Below, piece after piece: positions 45,029 to 54,552 of a DNA stretch of 64,000 bases (the stretch's first letter is position 1; the number at the start of each line of letters is the position of its first letter). This DNA comes from Planctomycetota bacterium (GTDB taxonomy: Bacteria; Planctomycetota; UBA8742; UBA2392). The translations under genes were made by a program, and so were the position numbers. The stretch covers positions 248,001 to 312,000 of the forward strand of contig JAOSKM010000002.1 of the NCBI GenBank assembly GCA_027493625.1, written 5' to 3'. Below the pieces are notes generated by a model, which was not told the DNA's origin, did not search any database, and saw nothing but the letters and a program-made list of their open reading frames with translations.

Positions 45029-45986
45029 TTACAGCGCGTGGCGCTGCGCCAGCTCATTCACCGCCTGCACCTCTGCCGGATCCAGTGCCCTTGCGCCCGC
45101 GAGGGCTGCGAATTCATCGGCTTCCACGGCCGGGCAGAGCACGCAGCTTACACCGGGCTGGGCCAACACCCAGCCGACCGCGAGTCGGCCCGGTTGGCCG
45201 ATTTCAGCCAGTTCTCGCGCGAAGGCCACGGCCTTTGCGAACTTCGGCGGGCTGAAGAACTCGTCGCGGTCTTCCTCGGTGAATTCCTCGTCGCCGCTGA
45301 AACGGCCGGTGAGCAGGCCCGCCAGCAGCGGGTCCGCGGCCAGGAAGCCCACGCCGTGTTCCACGCACCAGGGCAGCACCTGGTTCAGGGCCGCGCGATT
45401 CAACGGGTTGAGCGGGCGCCTGCGCGGTCTGCAGCTTGATCTGCCCGTGCAGCGCATCGAGCTGCGCTGCAGAGTAATTGCACGCTCCCACCCAGCTCGC
45501 GTAGTTGCCGCTGACGATGTCCTGCAGGCCGCGTGCGGTCTGCGCCGGGTTGGTGTCGTCGGGCCAGTGCACCTGGTAGAGGTCGATGCGGTCGGTCTTC
45601 AGGCGGAACAGGCTGTCGTGACACTGGTTGATCAGGTTGGCGCGCGAGTTGTCGAGCGTGAGCTCGCCGTGGAAGGTCAGGCGCGGGCCGGCCTTGCCGG
45701 TGATGAACACGCTGTCGCGCGGCACGCCCTGGAGCGCGCGGCCGAGCAGTTCCTGGGCGTGGCCGTTGGCGGTGATCCAGTCGGTGTCGATCAGGTTGAC
45801 GCCCAGCTGCAGGGCGCGGCGGATGGTTTGCGCGGTGCCGTCTTCGCCGGATGCGGCCGGGTCTTCGCTGGCGGGTGCCAGGATCGCCAGCCGCCGCACG
45901 GGCTGCGAGGCCGAGGGGGGTGAGGACAGGCTGAGGCCGATCTCGCCGACCTGGGGCCCGCCGGGAAACAGGGCACGCATGCGCAT
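45029..45986 (-). CDS. Aldo/keto reductase family protein with altered catalytic Tyr (frame broken near 45419)
   Basis: Two overlapping frames (45986-45204 and 45457-45029) join into one TIM-barrel reductase when a base is removed near 45419, giving KLQTAQRPLNPLNRAALNQV. Barrel motifs: LGVNLIDTDWITANGHAQEL, VFITGKAGPRL, DLYQVHWPDD and the NADPH-binding end PGVSCVLCPAVEADEFAAL. Of the catalytic tetrad, Asp, Lys and His are in place, but the position of the Tyr (five after the Asp) holds Thr. Corrected length about 318 residues. It may be a non-classical or inactive reductase; substrate unknown. Confidence 0.8.
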
Positions 45987-46392
45987 GGCGGGATGCTAAC
46001 TTGTTTCGCGCGGACTTGCTCGCGCGGGTGGGTTGAGGCGACGTGTTCTGCGCGGCCTTGGCGTCTGTATCTGGTCGCAGTCGCGAAATGACTTTTCACC
46101 ACGAAGGGCCACGAAGGGCCACGAAGGGTTCAACACAGTTCGGCAGTTCTTCGTGGTGCTTGGTGGTCCTTCGTGGTTCACCAGCAGTTGCCTTGCGATC
46201 CGGTGTTTGGTGATGGAGGTTCAAGATCACTTGCTCGTGCTGCGCACTCGCTGGTTTGTTTGACGCGAAGACGCGAAGGGGGCGAAGTTCGCGAAGAAAC
46301 CTTGGCGGCATGTGTTCTTCGCGACCTTCGCGTCTGTATTTTGGTGGTGCAGTCTTTTGTGCTTTTGTGTTTTCGTGGCCCATGAACGCAGC
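45987..46392. repeat. Repeat-filled divergent region: three palindromic units, no gene
   Basis: Unit B (46095-46179) is a relative of the 28123-28232 palindrome in reverse orientation, built from CCACGAAGGGCCACGAAGGG-type words and containing GGCAGTTCTTCGTGG. Unit C (46262-46334) pairs GACGCGAAGG...CGCGAAGAA with TTCTTCGCGACCTTCGCGTC. A degenerate relative of the right arm of unit C lies at about 46041-46074 (TTCTGCGCGGCCTTGGCGTC). The promoters of the divergent reductase and kinase genes must lie among these units, but I cannot identify them. Confidence 0.75.
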
Positions 46393-48653
46393 ATGACGCC
46401 GATGGCGGATGAGCCCACAAACGAGAAGCCTGAAGACGAGGGCGAAACGCTGCTGGAAGTCGGCGGCGTGGTGAACCTGCCCGAGCACGCCTCGACCATC
46501 CCGGACGCGCCCGGCGAAACGCTGCTGGAGATCGGCCAGCCCTCCATCTACTGCGACACCGACCTCGCCCGCGACCTGCAGGCCAACGCCTCGACCGACG
46601 CACCCACTCAGCCCATGAGCCAGGCCGAAACCCGCCGCGTGGCGGCGGCCCACGGCGGCATCGGCGGGCGGCGCTACGAGATCCGCGACGAAATCGGGCG
46701 CGGTGGTATGGGCGTGGTGATGCGCGCCTTCGACCGCGACCTGCAGCGCGAGGTCGCCCTGAAACTCACCCGCGCCGACCGCACCGCCAGCGGCAGCGTC
46801 GCCCGCTTCATCGAGGAAGCCCAGGTAACCGGCCAGCTCAGCCACCCCAACATCGTGCCGGTGCACGAACTGGGGCATGAGCCCGGCGGCCGCACGTTCT
46901 TCACGATGAAGCTGGTGGAGGGTCGCAGCCTGGCGCAGGTGATGCGCAAGCTGCGCGCCGGTGACCGCGAGACGCACGAGCGATTCCCGCTCACGCGCCG
47001 GCTGTACATCTTCGGGCAGCTGCTGAACTGCATGGCCTACGCCCACGACCGCGGGGTGATCCACCGCGACCTCAAGCCGGACAACGTGATGCTCGGCGAC
47101 TACGGCGAGGTGATGGTGATGGACTGGGGCCTCGCGCGCGTGAAAGACCACCCGGAGCTGGTCAGCAAGATCACCACCAGCCGCCTGCAGACGCCGGGCA
47201 GCGAGACCCTGGACGGCACCATCATCGGCACGCCCGCCTACATGCCGCCCGAGCAGGCGCGCGGCGAGCGCGACAAGATCGACCAGCGCAGCGACATCTA
47301 CAGCCTGGGCGCGATCCTGTACGAGATGCTGGCCCTGCACGCGCCCTACGAGGCCGCCACGGCCAGCGAGCTGATCCGCAAGGTCGCCACGGAGCCGCCG
47401 CCGCGCCCCAGCGTGCGCAACGTGGGCGCGCTGGTGCCGCGCGGCCTGGAGCGCATCGTGATGAAGTGCCTGGAACCGGCCCAGGAGGCCCGGTTTCAGA
47501 CCGTGCGCGAATTGCAGAAGGCGCTGGAAACTTACGAGGAGGAGGTCGAGCAATCGGCCGACGAGGGCTGGTTCTTTTCGCTGCTGGGCAAGGCCTTTGC
47601 CTTCCTGCTGGCGGCGAGCTGCTTTTTGGCGACGGCCTTCATCCTGGTCGGCGAGCAGCACCTGCATGTGCGCGCCCACATGGTGGACCCCGGAGTGTTC
47701 TCGGGCCTGATCGTGCTGGGCTTCGGCACCATGTCCGCGTGGCTGTGGCTGCGCCCCACGGCCGCGTTTGATGCGACGCATGCGATATTGCTGTGGAAGC
47801 GGGCCGGCATCAGCTCGGGCAACCTGCGCGGCTACTTCGCCGCGGAGGCCTGCCGGCGCGCGAAGTGGATGTACATGGCGCCGGTGGATTTCGCGTTGCT
47901 GTACGCGGTGGCGCTGCGCAGCCAGGTGGCCGCAATCGTGGCGGTGCAGATGTTCGGCGGCGCGCTGCTGGCGACGCTGGCGATCGGCGCGCTGGAACAG
48001 GGCGCTTACCGCAAGCTGGACGCGCTGGACGCGATCTCCGGCCAGGACCGGCGCGACATGTTCTGGCGCTGGGGCGTGGTGGTGATCATCTTCGTGCTGG
48101 CGCTGTTCTTCATCGACCAGTCTGGCTGGGAGTGGCGCCTGCAGAAGCTGCCCGACGACTTCCGGCGCGGCACGCTGATGCTGCACCTGCTGGTGATCCT
48201 GGCCGGCGTGTGGACCATTGCGCAGATCGGCCACCCGTACCCCGAAGTCAACCAGGCCCTGCGCACGCTGCTGACACGGCGCATGACGCCCGAGCAGCGC
48301 GAGAAGATCGCCCCCATGGCGCGCGCGTTCGCCAACAATGCCGTGCTGTTCGGCGCCGTGGGCAGCCTGACCTGGATCAGCCTGATCGGCCCCGGCGGGC
48401 CGGAAACGCCGGCCGCGTTTTACCTGATGGCGCTGACGCCAATGGGGGCGGCATCCTCTGGAGCTGGTTCTTCCGCATCCGGGCGGGCAAGCTGATCGCC
48501 ACGGCCAGCGACGAGCTGCGCCGCCGCTTCAACGAGTACCGCAAAGACCCCCAGACGCCCAAAACCGGCAAGCTCACCTACTTCCTGGCCTGGGCGCCGT
48601 TCATCCTGGCGGGCATCGCGGCGGCCGTCGTGTTGATCCTGCGCGCTCTGTAG
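46393..48653 (+). CDS. Ser/Thr protein kinase with C-terminal polytopic membrane domain (frame broken at 48444-48448)
   Basis: The ATG at 46393 is chosen because the upstream frame is repeat DNA. Residues ~90-385 form a Hanks-type kinase: GRGGMGVVMRAFD, VALKLTR (ATP Lys), VIHRDLKPDNVML, MVMDWGLARV (DFG appears as DWG) and GTPAYMPPEQARG. The remainder has about eight membrane segments (LLAASCFLATAFILVG; VVVIIFVLALFFIDQS). One G is missing in the G5 run at 48444-48448; restoring it gives GGILWSWFFRIRAGK and a stop at 48653, about 753 residues. Membrane-integral C-terminal domains instead of extracellular sensors are unusual. Targets unknown. Confidence 0.88.
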
Positions 48654-48679
48654 CTGCCGGGCCGATGCGCCCGCAACAC

Positions 48680-49606
48680 TTAGACGGCGCCTTCGCCGCG
48701 CCAGCAGTAGTGGCTGATGAACGCGATGATGCGGCCCATCAGGCGGGCTGCGGCGAACTCGCTTACCTGCTGGCCTTCCGTTGGCGCTACCTCGACGATG
48801 TCGAAGCCGACGATGTTCCGGCTCTGGGCGATCTTCTGGATGATCTTCAAACCCAGGTACCAGCTCAGGCCGCCCGGCTCGGGCGTGCCGGTGCCGGGGA
48901 ACACGCTGGGGTCGAAGCCGTCCACGTCGATGGTCAGGTACACGTTGCGCGAAAGCTTTCCGACCGCCTCGTCGATCCAGGTTCCTTCGCTGTGGTAGTC
49001 CCAGGCGTGGTAGCAGTGCACCGGGCGCTTCGGGTCGCCGGGCTCGAACTTCTCGCGCGAGCGGATGCCCACCTGAACGATCGGGCACCACTCGTTGATG
49101 CGCGCCGCCGCGCTGGCGTGGCTGTAGGGGTCGTCGTGGTAGGCCTCGCGCATGTCGCTGTGCGCGTCGATGTGGAACACGCTCAGCTCCGGCACGCGCT
49201 CGGCGACGGCCTTCACCGCGCCCGGGCTGACCGAGTGTTCGCCGCCGACCAGGATCGGGAACTTGCCGGCCTCCAGGATCTGCTGCGTCACCGGGTAGAT
49301 CTGGCCGATGGTCATTTCCTCGGCCGTGCAGTCCGGGTTGAAGGGCTTCAGCGTCGCGACGCCGTGGTGGGGGATGTGCTCGGCGCCGGTGATCTCGTCG
49401 AACAGTTCCACCTGCTGGCTGGCAAGGCGGATGGCTTCCGGGCCGGCGCCGGTGCCCTTGCCGTAACTGACGGTGCCCTCGTAAGGCGCGGACATCACCA
49501 CGAAGCGCGCGCGTTCAAGGGTCGCGAGCTCGGGCTCGAGGCCGAAGAAATTGTCGTCGTCAGTAACCAGCAGGTCGTGAAGGTTCGGCATCGTGTTCTC
49601 CGACAA
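48680..49606 (-). CDS. speB: Agmatinase (arginase/ureohydrolase family)
   Basis: 308 residues. Hydrolyses agmatine to putrescine and urea using a binuclear Mn site: ligands are visible in LVGGEHSVSPG, FHIDAHSDMREAY and YLTIDVDGFDPSVFPGTGTP. SAPYEGTVSYGKGTGAGPEA is the substrate-region block. A second Met (49591) could be the true start. It lies 49 bp downstream of the pyruvoyl-dependent arginine decarboxylase gene on the same strand, forming a two-step arginine-to-putrescine unit. Confidence 0.93.
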   Translation of the reverse strand: MSENTMPNLHDLLVTDDDNFFGLEPELATLERARFVVMSAPYEGTVSYGKGTGAGPEAIRLASQQVELFDEITGAEHIPHHGVATLKPFNPDCTAEEMTIGQIYPVTQQILEAGKFPILVGGEHSVSPGAVKAVAERVPELSVFHIDAHSDMREAYHDDPYSHASAAARINEWCPIVQVGIRSREKFEPGDPKRPVHCYHAWDYHSEGTWIDEAVGKLSRNVYLTIDVDGFDPSVFPGTGTPEPGGLSWYLGLKIIQKIAQSRNIVGFDIVEVAPTEGQQVSEFAAARLMGRIIAFISHYCWRGEGAV

Positions 49607-49655
49607 AACGGCCGGCGTCCGGATGTACCGAACGCCGGCCGGGGTAGAGGCATTC

Positions 49656-50309
49656 CTAGGCCTTGGGGCGCTTCTGCTTTGGATTGGCGAGCTCGGGTAC
49701 GCGCAGGCCGGTGTGTCCGACGTTGAGCGCCTTGAGCTGCTCGGGTGAGAGCTGCCAGTTGTCGAAGATGAAGACGCAGGCGGCGATCACCGTGGCCCAC
49801 ATGTCCTTGGGTCCTTCTGCGGACTGTGTGACGTTGCGGGTGGTGACGATTTCGCCGCCCAGTTTCCACTCCTGTTTGCGCTCGTTCCAGGCCTTGGACG
49901 AATCGAACTTCAGGCCCATGGTGGTGGCGAGCATGCTGGCGGCCAGGTCTTCGGCGTAGTCGCCGGCCTGCTGGTCGTTTACGCCGTAGGCGTGGTATTC
50001 GCTGAGGTAGCCGAACTTGGTGGGGTCGGAGGGCACGGCCACGCCGACGCTGGCGGCAACCATGCGGCGGTACTCGTTGGTGGCCTGGCGCGACATCACG
50101 CAGAAGGCGACTTGGCCGTCATGCAGCTCTTTCAGGCCCTGGCTCTTGGGGATGATCTTGCACCCCGGCGGCATGATCGAGCTGATGGTGACCACGTTGA
50201 GGGCTGCGATGCCCGCGTCGCGCAGTGCGTCTTCGAAGCTGGCCAGGTACTCCTTGTGGATCCCGACGCCCTTGGTGAAGAACGCGCGGGTTGGGACGAG
50301 TTGCAGCAT
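49656..50309 (-). CDS. pdaD: Pyruvoyl-dependent arginine decarboxylase
   Basis: 217 residues from the ATG at 50309 (AGGAG upstream); a longer frame to 50381 has no signal. Decarboxylates arginine to agmatine with a pyruvoyl group formed by self-cleavage at the Ser-Ser pair (Ser43-Ser44) in NVVTISSIMPPGCKIIP. Other blocks: FFTKGVGIHKEYLASFEDAL, AASVGVAVPSDPTKFGYLSE and EIVTTRNVTQSAEGPKDMWA. It is longer than the archaeal enzymes (~160) through a C-terminal extension (WQLSPEQLKALNVGHTGLRV). Operon with speB. Confidence 0.92.
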   Translation of the reverse strand: MLQLVPTRAFFTKGVGIHKEYLASFEDALRDAGIAALNVVTISSIMPPGCKIIPKSQGLKELHDGQVAFCVMSRQATNEYRRMVAASVGVAVPSDPTKFGYLSEYHAYGVNDQQAGDYAEDLAASMLATTMGLKFDSSKAWNERKQEWKLGGEIVTTRNVTQSAEGPKDMWATVIAACVFIFDNWQLSPEQLKALNVGHTGLRVPELANPKQKRPKA

Positions 50310-50528
50310 CCAACGGCTCCTGTTGCTGTTGGCGCCGCCTCCCGGGGCCTCGCCTGAGGCGCCGGTGCGCGGCATCGGCACTCCGCTCGGCCGCCGCTTG
50401 CCCGGAGTACGGAAGCGACCGAAGGGAGCACCGCCGTCATGGCGCCTGCCCGGCAGGCGTGGACGGACCGAAGTTTTGGATTAGATGCGGGTGAAAGTAA
50501 AGAAGCGGGAAGAAGATTTATCTGGCGG
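50310..50528. other. Intergenic region with a short hairpin
   Basis: About 220 bp between the stop of the cyclase-fold gene and the pdaD start. CGCCTGC (50443-50449) and GCAGGCG (50453-50459) form a 7-bp stem. AT-rich sequence at 50490-50520 follows, on the side of the cyclase-fold gene's 3' end. No gene or convincing promoter seen. Confidence 0.4.
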
Positions 50529-52254
50529 CTACTCCCAAAGGTAACCCAACTCACTTGCGCGCACGCGCAGGTACTCGGGTTCATAGCGATAGTAGATTTC
50601 CAGGTTCAGCACGCAGATCGCCGTGGAGTAAACACGCCCGCCGCCGTGACGCGCCCAGTGGCAGACCGGGTCGAAGCTGCCACGCCGGGCGCCGGTCTGG
50701 TTCTGGTTGTTGAGCAGCGTGCGCTTGAGCGCGACGTTCCATTCGCGCCAGCGGTCCACCCCCGCCCTGCCCGTCCCTGGCCAGCAGCATGGCGATGCTG
50801 CCGTAGTACCAGTAGTACATGTTGGCGCCTTCCAGCGTGCCTGCGGCGGCCCAGCTGGGCGGCAGCTTCGCCATGCGTTCCAGTTGCCGCTGCTGCACCC
50901 ACGCATCTATCGGCTCGCCCAGCAGGCGGCGGGTTGCGTTGCTTACCGCCAGCATCGCCATGCCGCGGTCCCCGCTGCGGGTACCTTCGTCGGCGTAGAC
51001 CGCGCTGCCGTCCTTGCGCGTGCAGTCTTTCAGGAAGGTCGCGAGCCGGTCAAGGTTCTCGCGCGGCACCTCGAAGTTGGCCTCGCGTGCCGCCACCAGG
51101 GCCAGCACCGCCCAGCCGGTGATGGACAGGTCGTCGCGTGTGGAAGGCTCGAACATGTCGCGGCGGGAGGGGTAGCGTTGGTCATAATCCCAGCCGCCGC
51201 CCGGGCCCTGCATGCTGAGCAGGTACTCCAGGGCGCGGCGCATCGGCGTGCGCAGGGTCTCGTCGCCGCTGACCAGATACAGGTCAGTCAACGCGAAGGT
51301 GGCCAGTGCGTGGGCGTACATGGTCACCCGGATGTCGTCACCCTCGAGACCGAAGCCGCCGTCCTGCACGCGCTGCTTGGAAATCAGAAACTCGCGGGCT
51401 CGCTTGACCGTGCCCCGATATCCGCCCTCACGGTCGCTGTGACCGGCGCCCGTGAAGGCCAGCACGCACAGGCCGGTCAGCGCGATGTCGTTGCGTGCCA
51501 GACCAACGCCCTCGGCGTAGCGTTCCTGTGGCGTGGCGTTGGGCAGGTAGTGCAGCATGTAGCCGTCGGAATCCCACTTGCCGTCGAGGTCCTGCACCTT
51601 GGCCAGCCAGGCCAGCCCCATGTTCACCGCGTTCTCGGTCTCGCCGGAACCGCCGTGGCGCTTGAGACCGATGCCGTGTTTGCCCTCCCCGCGCAGGCCG
51701 TGGCTTCCGCCACCGGCCAGGCCCACCGGGCCGTCGTTTCCACCCCCGCCGCCCGCGGCGTCCAGAGATGCCTGCAGCCGCTCGCTCAGGCTGCGCGGAT
51801 CGACGCTGGCGGTGTTCTCAGCCGGCGCTTCGCTGGCCGGCTTTTCGGCTGCCGGCCGCGGCTGCACCTGAGGCGTCTCGAGTGCCTTGATGGCGTCGGA
51901 CACGCTGGCCTGGGGCGCGGTCTGGGCCGCAGGTTCGCCGGGCGCCGCCCCGGCGTCTTCCTGCCGGGTTTCTTCGTCGGGGTCCGAGCCGATCAGCTCG
52001 CCGACCTTCATCACGTAAGGGCCCGGCGGCGGTTCCTCGATCAGGGCGAAAAGCCGGTGGTTGATGGCCAGCGTGAACGCCATCAGGTGCACGCTGAGCG
52101 TCAGCAGAAGGGGCGTGCGCCAGTCGCGTTTCTTTGAGGCGGCAGACTTCTGGCCCCGGGCGGCAGTCACGGGTTCACAGGGCAGATGCAGATCCACGGG
52201 ACCTTGCGGTTCCTGCCAACTGCCGCCTGCCGGCTGCAGCCTGTCTTCAGTCAC
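50529..52254 (-). CDS. Membrane-anchored prenyltransferase/squalene-oxidase-repeat protein with TonB-like N-terminus (frame broken at 50759-50763)
   Basis: Cytoplasmic stub of ~45 residues, one membrane helix (RTPLLLTLSVHLMAFTLAIN), a Pro/Ala/Glu-rich stretch to ~190, then an alpha/alpha-barrel of the cyclase/prenyltransferase type: VKRAREFLISKQRVQDGGFG, SMQGPGGGWDYDQRYPSR, DDLSITGWAVLALVAAREA. No DxDD cyclisation motif is visible, so it is probably a binding or structural protein rather than a cyclase. Removing one base of the run at 50759-50763 replaces an Arg/Ala-rich tail by DRWREWNVALKRTLLNNQNQ and a stop at 50529; about 574 residues. GTG start inside the upstream gene (8-nt overlap). 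The first ~12 codons derive from a heptamer array. Confidence 0.78.
52213..52247. repeat. Heptamer half-array at the 5' end of the cyclase-fold gene
   Basis: Five consecutive 7-bp words, each starting CTG: CTGCCAA, CTGCCGC, CTGCCGG, CTGCAGC, CTGTCTT. Same periodicity and style as the arms of the palindromes at 36389-40855, without a facing arm. It encodes residues ~3-14 of the minus-strand protein (LQPAGGSWQEP region) and abuts the overlap with the upstream gene. Confidence 0.55.
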
Positions 52255-53433
52255 TGCGTCCCTTCCTGCGTTCCAGCTCGCGCTGCAGGTCGCGCAGCAT
52301 CTTCTCGAGCTCGGCGTCGGTGAGGTCGCCGATTTCGCGGGTGGCCTGGCCCACCAGTCGGTCCGTGGCTTTGCGCGCTTCCGTGCGCACGTCTTCGCTG
52401 GGGTCCTGCTCCTGCATGCTCTTCAAGCGCGGCAGGGCCTCGCGGTCTTCCAGCATGGCCGCCACGCGGCATGCCATGGCCCGGGTCTGGTCGTCGGGCT
52501 CGCGCAACAGGGCGCGCACGTGCGAACGGCAGGCAATCAGCCGGCGCGAACCCGCCACGATCAGCCCTTCCCATACCTCGCCCAGGTCGCTGCTCTGCAG
52601 CTGGTTGATTACGGGCGCGGCCAGCTGCTGCTCGATCGCCACCAGGTCGTTCACGACCTCGGGCGGCAGCGGCAGCGGCTCGGGGCCGGCGCCTGGTACC
52701 GAGGTCGGCTCAGGGAGCGGAAGTGGTCCCGGTTCCGTACTCTGCGGCGGTTGCGCCGGCTGGCCGCCGGGCTGCGGCCGGGGGAGACGCTGTCGGGTTC
52801 CGGGTGCAGTGCTTCCTGGGGACGGCGGTTTCGGCGGTCCGGCGCATTCTCCTCGACCTTGCCGCTCATCACCTCGTTCAGCTTGATCTGAGACGAAACC
52901 GCGAAGTACAGGCTGACCGCGAACATCGGCAGGATGATGGCGAACATCACGATCGGCAGGATCGGGCGCTTCTGCTCGGTGGTCGCTTCGGCCACGTAGT
53001 TCTCCGCCGCCGTGTGCGACAGCCTGGGCGCAGTCGGCGCGCGGCGGGGCAGGTTGGGCGCCGCGCGCGGCGGCAGGGTGCGGGCGGGTTCCGGGCGCGG
53101 CGGAGTGGTCGCGGCCGGCGCGGAGTGCGCGGCCTGCGCGACCGGCGCGCAGCGTGAGCACTTCAGCACGCCGCCCACGCGGGACGCGCGCCCTTCAATC
53201 AGGTCCAGGGCGGTGACCGGGATGCCGCATGACTCGCAGCTCCAGACGGCCTGCTGGTAAACGCCCAGCGGCCCGGGGTCCTGCTGCGCGGCGGCCTGCA
53301 CGGCGGTGCTGGCCTGTTCACGCGCCACGCAAGCCGAACAGATCAGCTCGCCTTTGCGTTCAATGGCTTCGCCGCGCGCGAGGCAGCCTTCGCTGAGGGG
53401 ACGTCCACACTTATCGCAGAACTGCAGCAGCAT
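52247..53433 (-). CDS. Zinc-ribbon membrane protein with HEAT-like and coiled-coil C-terminus (frame broken near 52846)
   Basis: Starts at the ATG at 53433 (MLLQFCDKCGRPLSEGCLAR). Two zinc ribbons (FCDKCG...ICSACV; SCESCGIP...KCSRCAP), a Pro-rich linker, one membrane helix (PILPIVMFAIILPMFAVSLY, about residue 205), then after a frame change near 52846 a Pro-rich linker, a helical HEAT-like segment and a charged coiled coil ending RRKGRSD. A missing base explains the break; corrected about 395 residues. Cytoplasmic ribbons and a periplasmic helical domain mirror the topology of the cyclase-fold protein whose start overlaps its stop, so the two probably act together. Function unknown. Confidence 0.7.
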
Positions 53434-53634
53434 AACGGACCCAGGGGCGGGCCACGGGGATCGCGAAGGGGCGATCTTGCCGCCGCCCCAGTACTTAAGT
53501 GTAGAAACGTATGAAGTACGCAACAGGTGCGATAAGGGCCGCTATCGCGTTTCGGCAAAGGCCGGGTTTGGCGCATTGCATGGCGGGGGTGGCCGCGCGC
53601 TGGCGCTTGCGGCTCTTGTTCACCCGCCTGCAAC
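53434..53634. other. Intergenic region with the second copy of a 31-bp repeat
   Basis: Bases 53591-53621 match 26258-26288 at 30 of 31 positions. The repeat lies just 3' of the DDAH-like gene on the minus strand. The promoter of the zinc-ribbon gene presumably lies in 53434-53560 but is not evident. No gene seen. Confidence 0.55.
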
Positions 53635-54519
53635 TCACGGCAGCTCCTGTTTCAGGCAGAACACGCTGCCGCCGGACTTCATGAACTCGCCGGTGTCCAG
53701 CTCAAGGGGCACGAAACCGGCCTGTTGCAGCCACGCCACAGTCTTGCTGCTGCCCTGCTGGATCAACACGTGGCGCGCGTCCGGGCAGTGGGCGTTGCAG
53801 GCGAAGTTGGCGGCGTCGGCTTCGCTTACCGCGTGCAGGCGGGTGAAGGCGGCCTCGATCAGCGCCCGCGAGGCGGCGTCAAACGCGGCCGGCACCCACA
53901 AGGCGCTGCGTTCGTCGAGCAAACAGAGGCAGGTGTCCAGGTGATAGAAGCGCGGGTCGGAGAGCCGCAACGCGATCACATCCGTACCGGTCTCGCGCGC
54001 GATGAAGTGCCACACGGCCTCTTCGGTGCGCGGGCCGATGCCACCCCAGATCAGTCGCAGGCCGGGGTGAAGAATGGCGTCGCCGGTTCCCTCGAAACGA
54101 CTGATTTCATCGGGCAGCAGCAGCAAGCGATAGCCGTGCTCACGATACCAGTGCTCGAAGTAGGGGACTTCGCGGCGGCGCTCCTCATTGGCCATGCGCG
54201 ACAGCACCACCGCTTCCGGCAGCGCCAGGCTCTGGTTGGCGGCGAAGCAGAAATCGGGCAGCCCGACGGGCGCGTCGATCACGTCCACACGGATGGCGAT
54301 GCGTTCATAGGCCGCGCGCAGGGCGCGCCACTGCTCGGCGGCGCGCGCGGTATCCACGCGGTTCAGCTCGCCCTGTTCGTCGCGCATCCACGGGTTGATC
54401 GCGCTCTCCACCTTGAAATGGCCCGGCGAGGCCATCAGAACCCGCCGGCAGGGCGGACGCCGGCCTGCGGCCTGGATCGCGGCGGGCACTTCTGCAACCG
54501 ATGTGACGACGTGTGCCAT
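53635..54519 (-). CDS. DDAH/amidinotransferase-superfamily hydrolase
   Basis: 294 residues of the guanidine-modifying (GME) beta/alpha-propeller superfamily: PDFCFAANQSLAL near the N-terminal half, ISRFEGTGDAILHPGLRLIW with the catalytic acid region, FYHLDTCLCLLDERSALWVP with the active-site His, and the nucleophilic Cys near the end in GEFMKSGGSVFCLKQEL. Closest to dimethylarginine dimethylaminohydrolase-like or ornithine-forming arginine dihydrolase-like proteins; which of the two cannot be told here. Fits the arginine-related genes elsewhere in the window (McsB, PdaD, SpeB). Confidence 0.83.
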   Translation of the reverse strand: MAHVVTSVAEVPAAIQAAGRRPPCRRVLMASPGHFKVESAINPWMRDEQGELNRVDTARAAEQWRALRAAYERIAIRVDVIDAPVGLPDFCFAANQSLALPEAVVLSRMANEERRREVPYFEHWYREHGYRLLLLPDEISRFEGTGDAILHPGLRLIWGGIGPRTEEAVWHFIARETGTDVIALRLSDPRFYHLDTCLCLLDERSALWVPAAFDAASRALIEAAFTRLHAVSEADAANFACNAHCPDARHVLIQQGSSKTVAWLQQAGFVPLELDTGEFMKSGGSVFCLKQELP

Positions 54520-54552
54520 GGGTGTCCGGAGCTACAGTGTTCAGCGCGCAAA

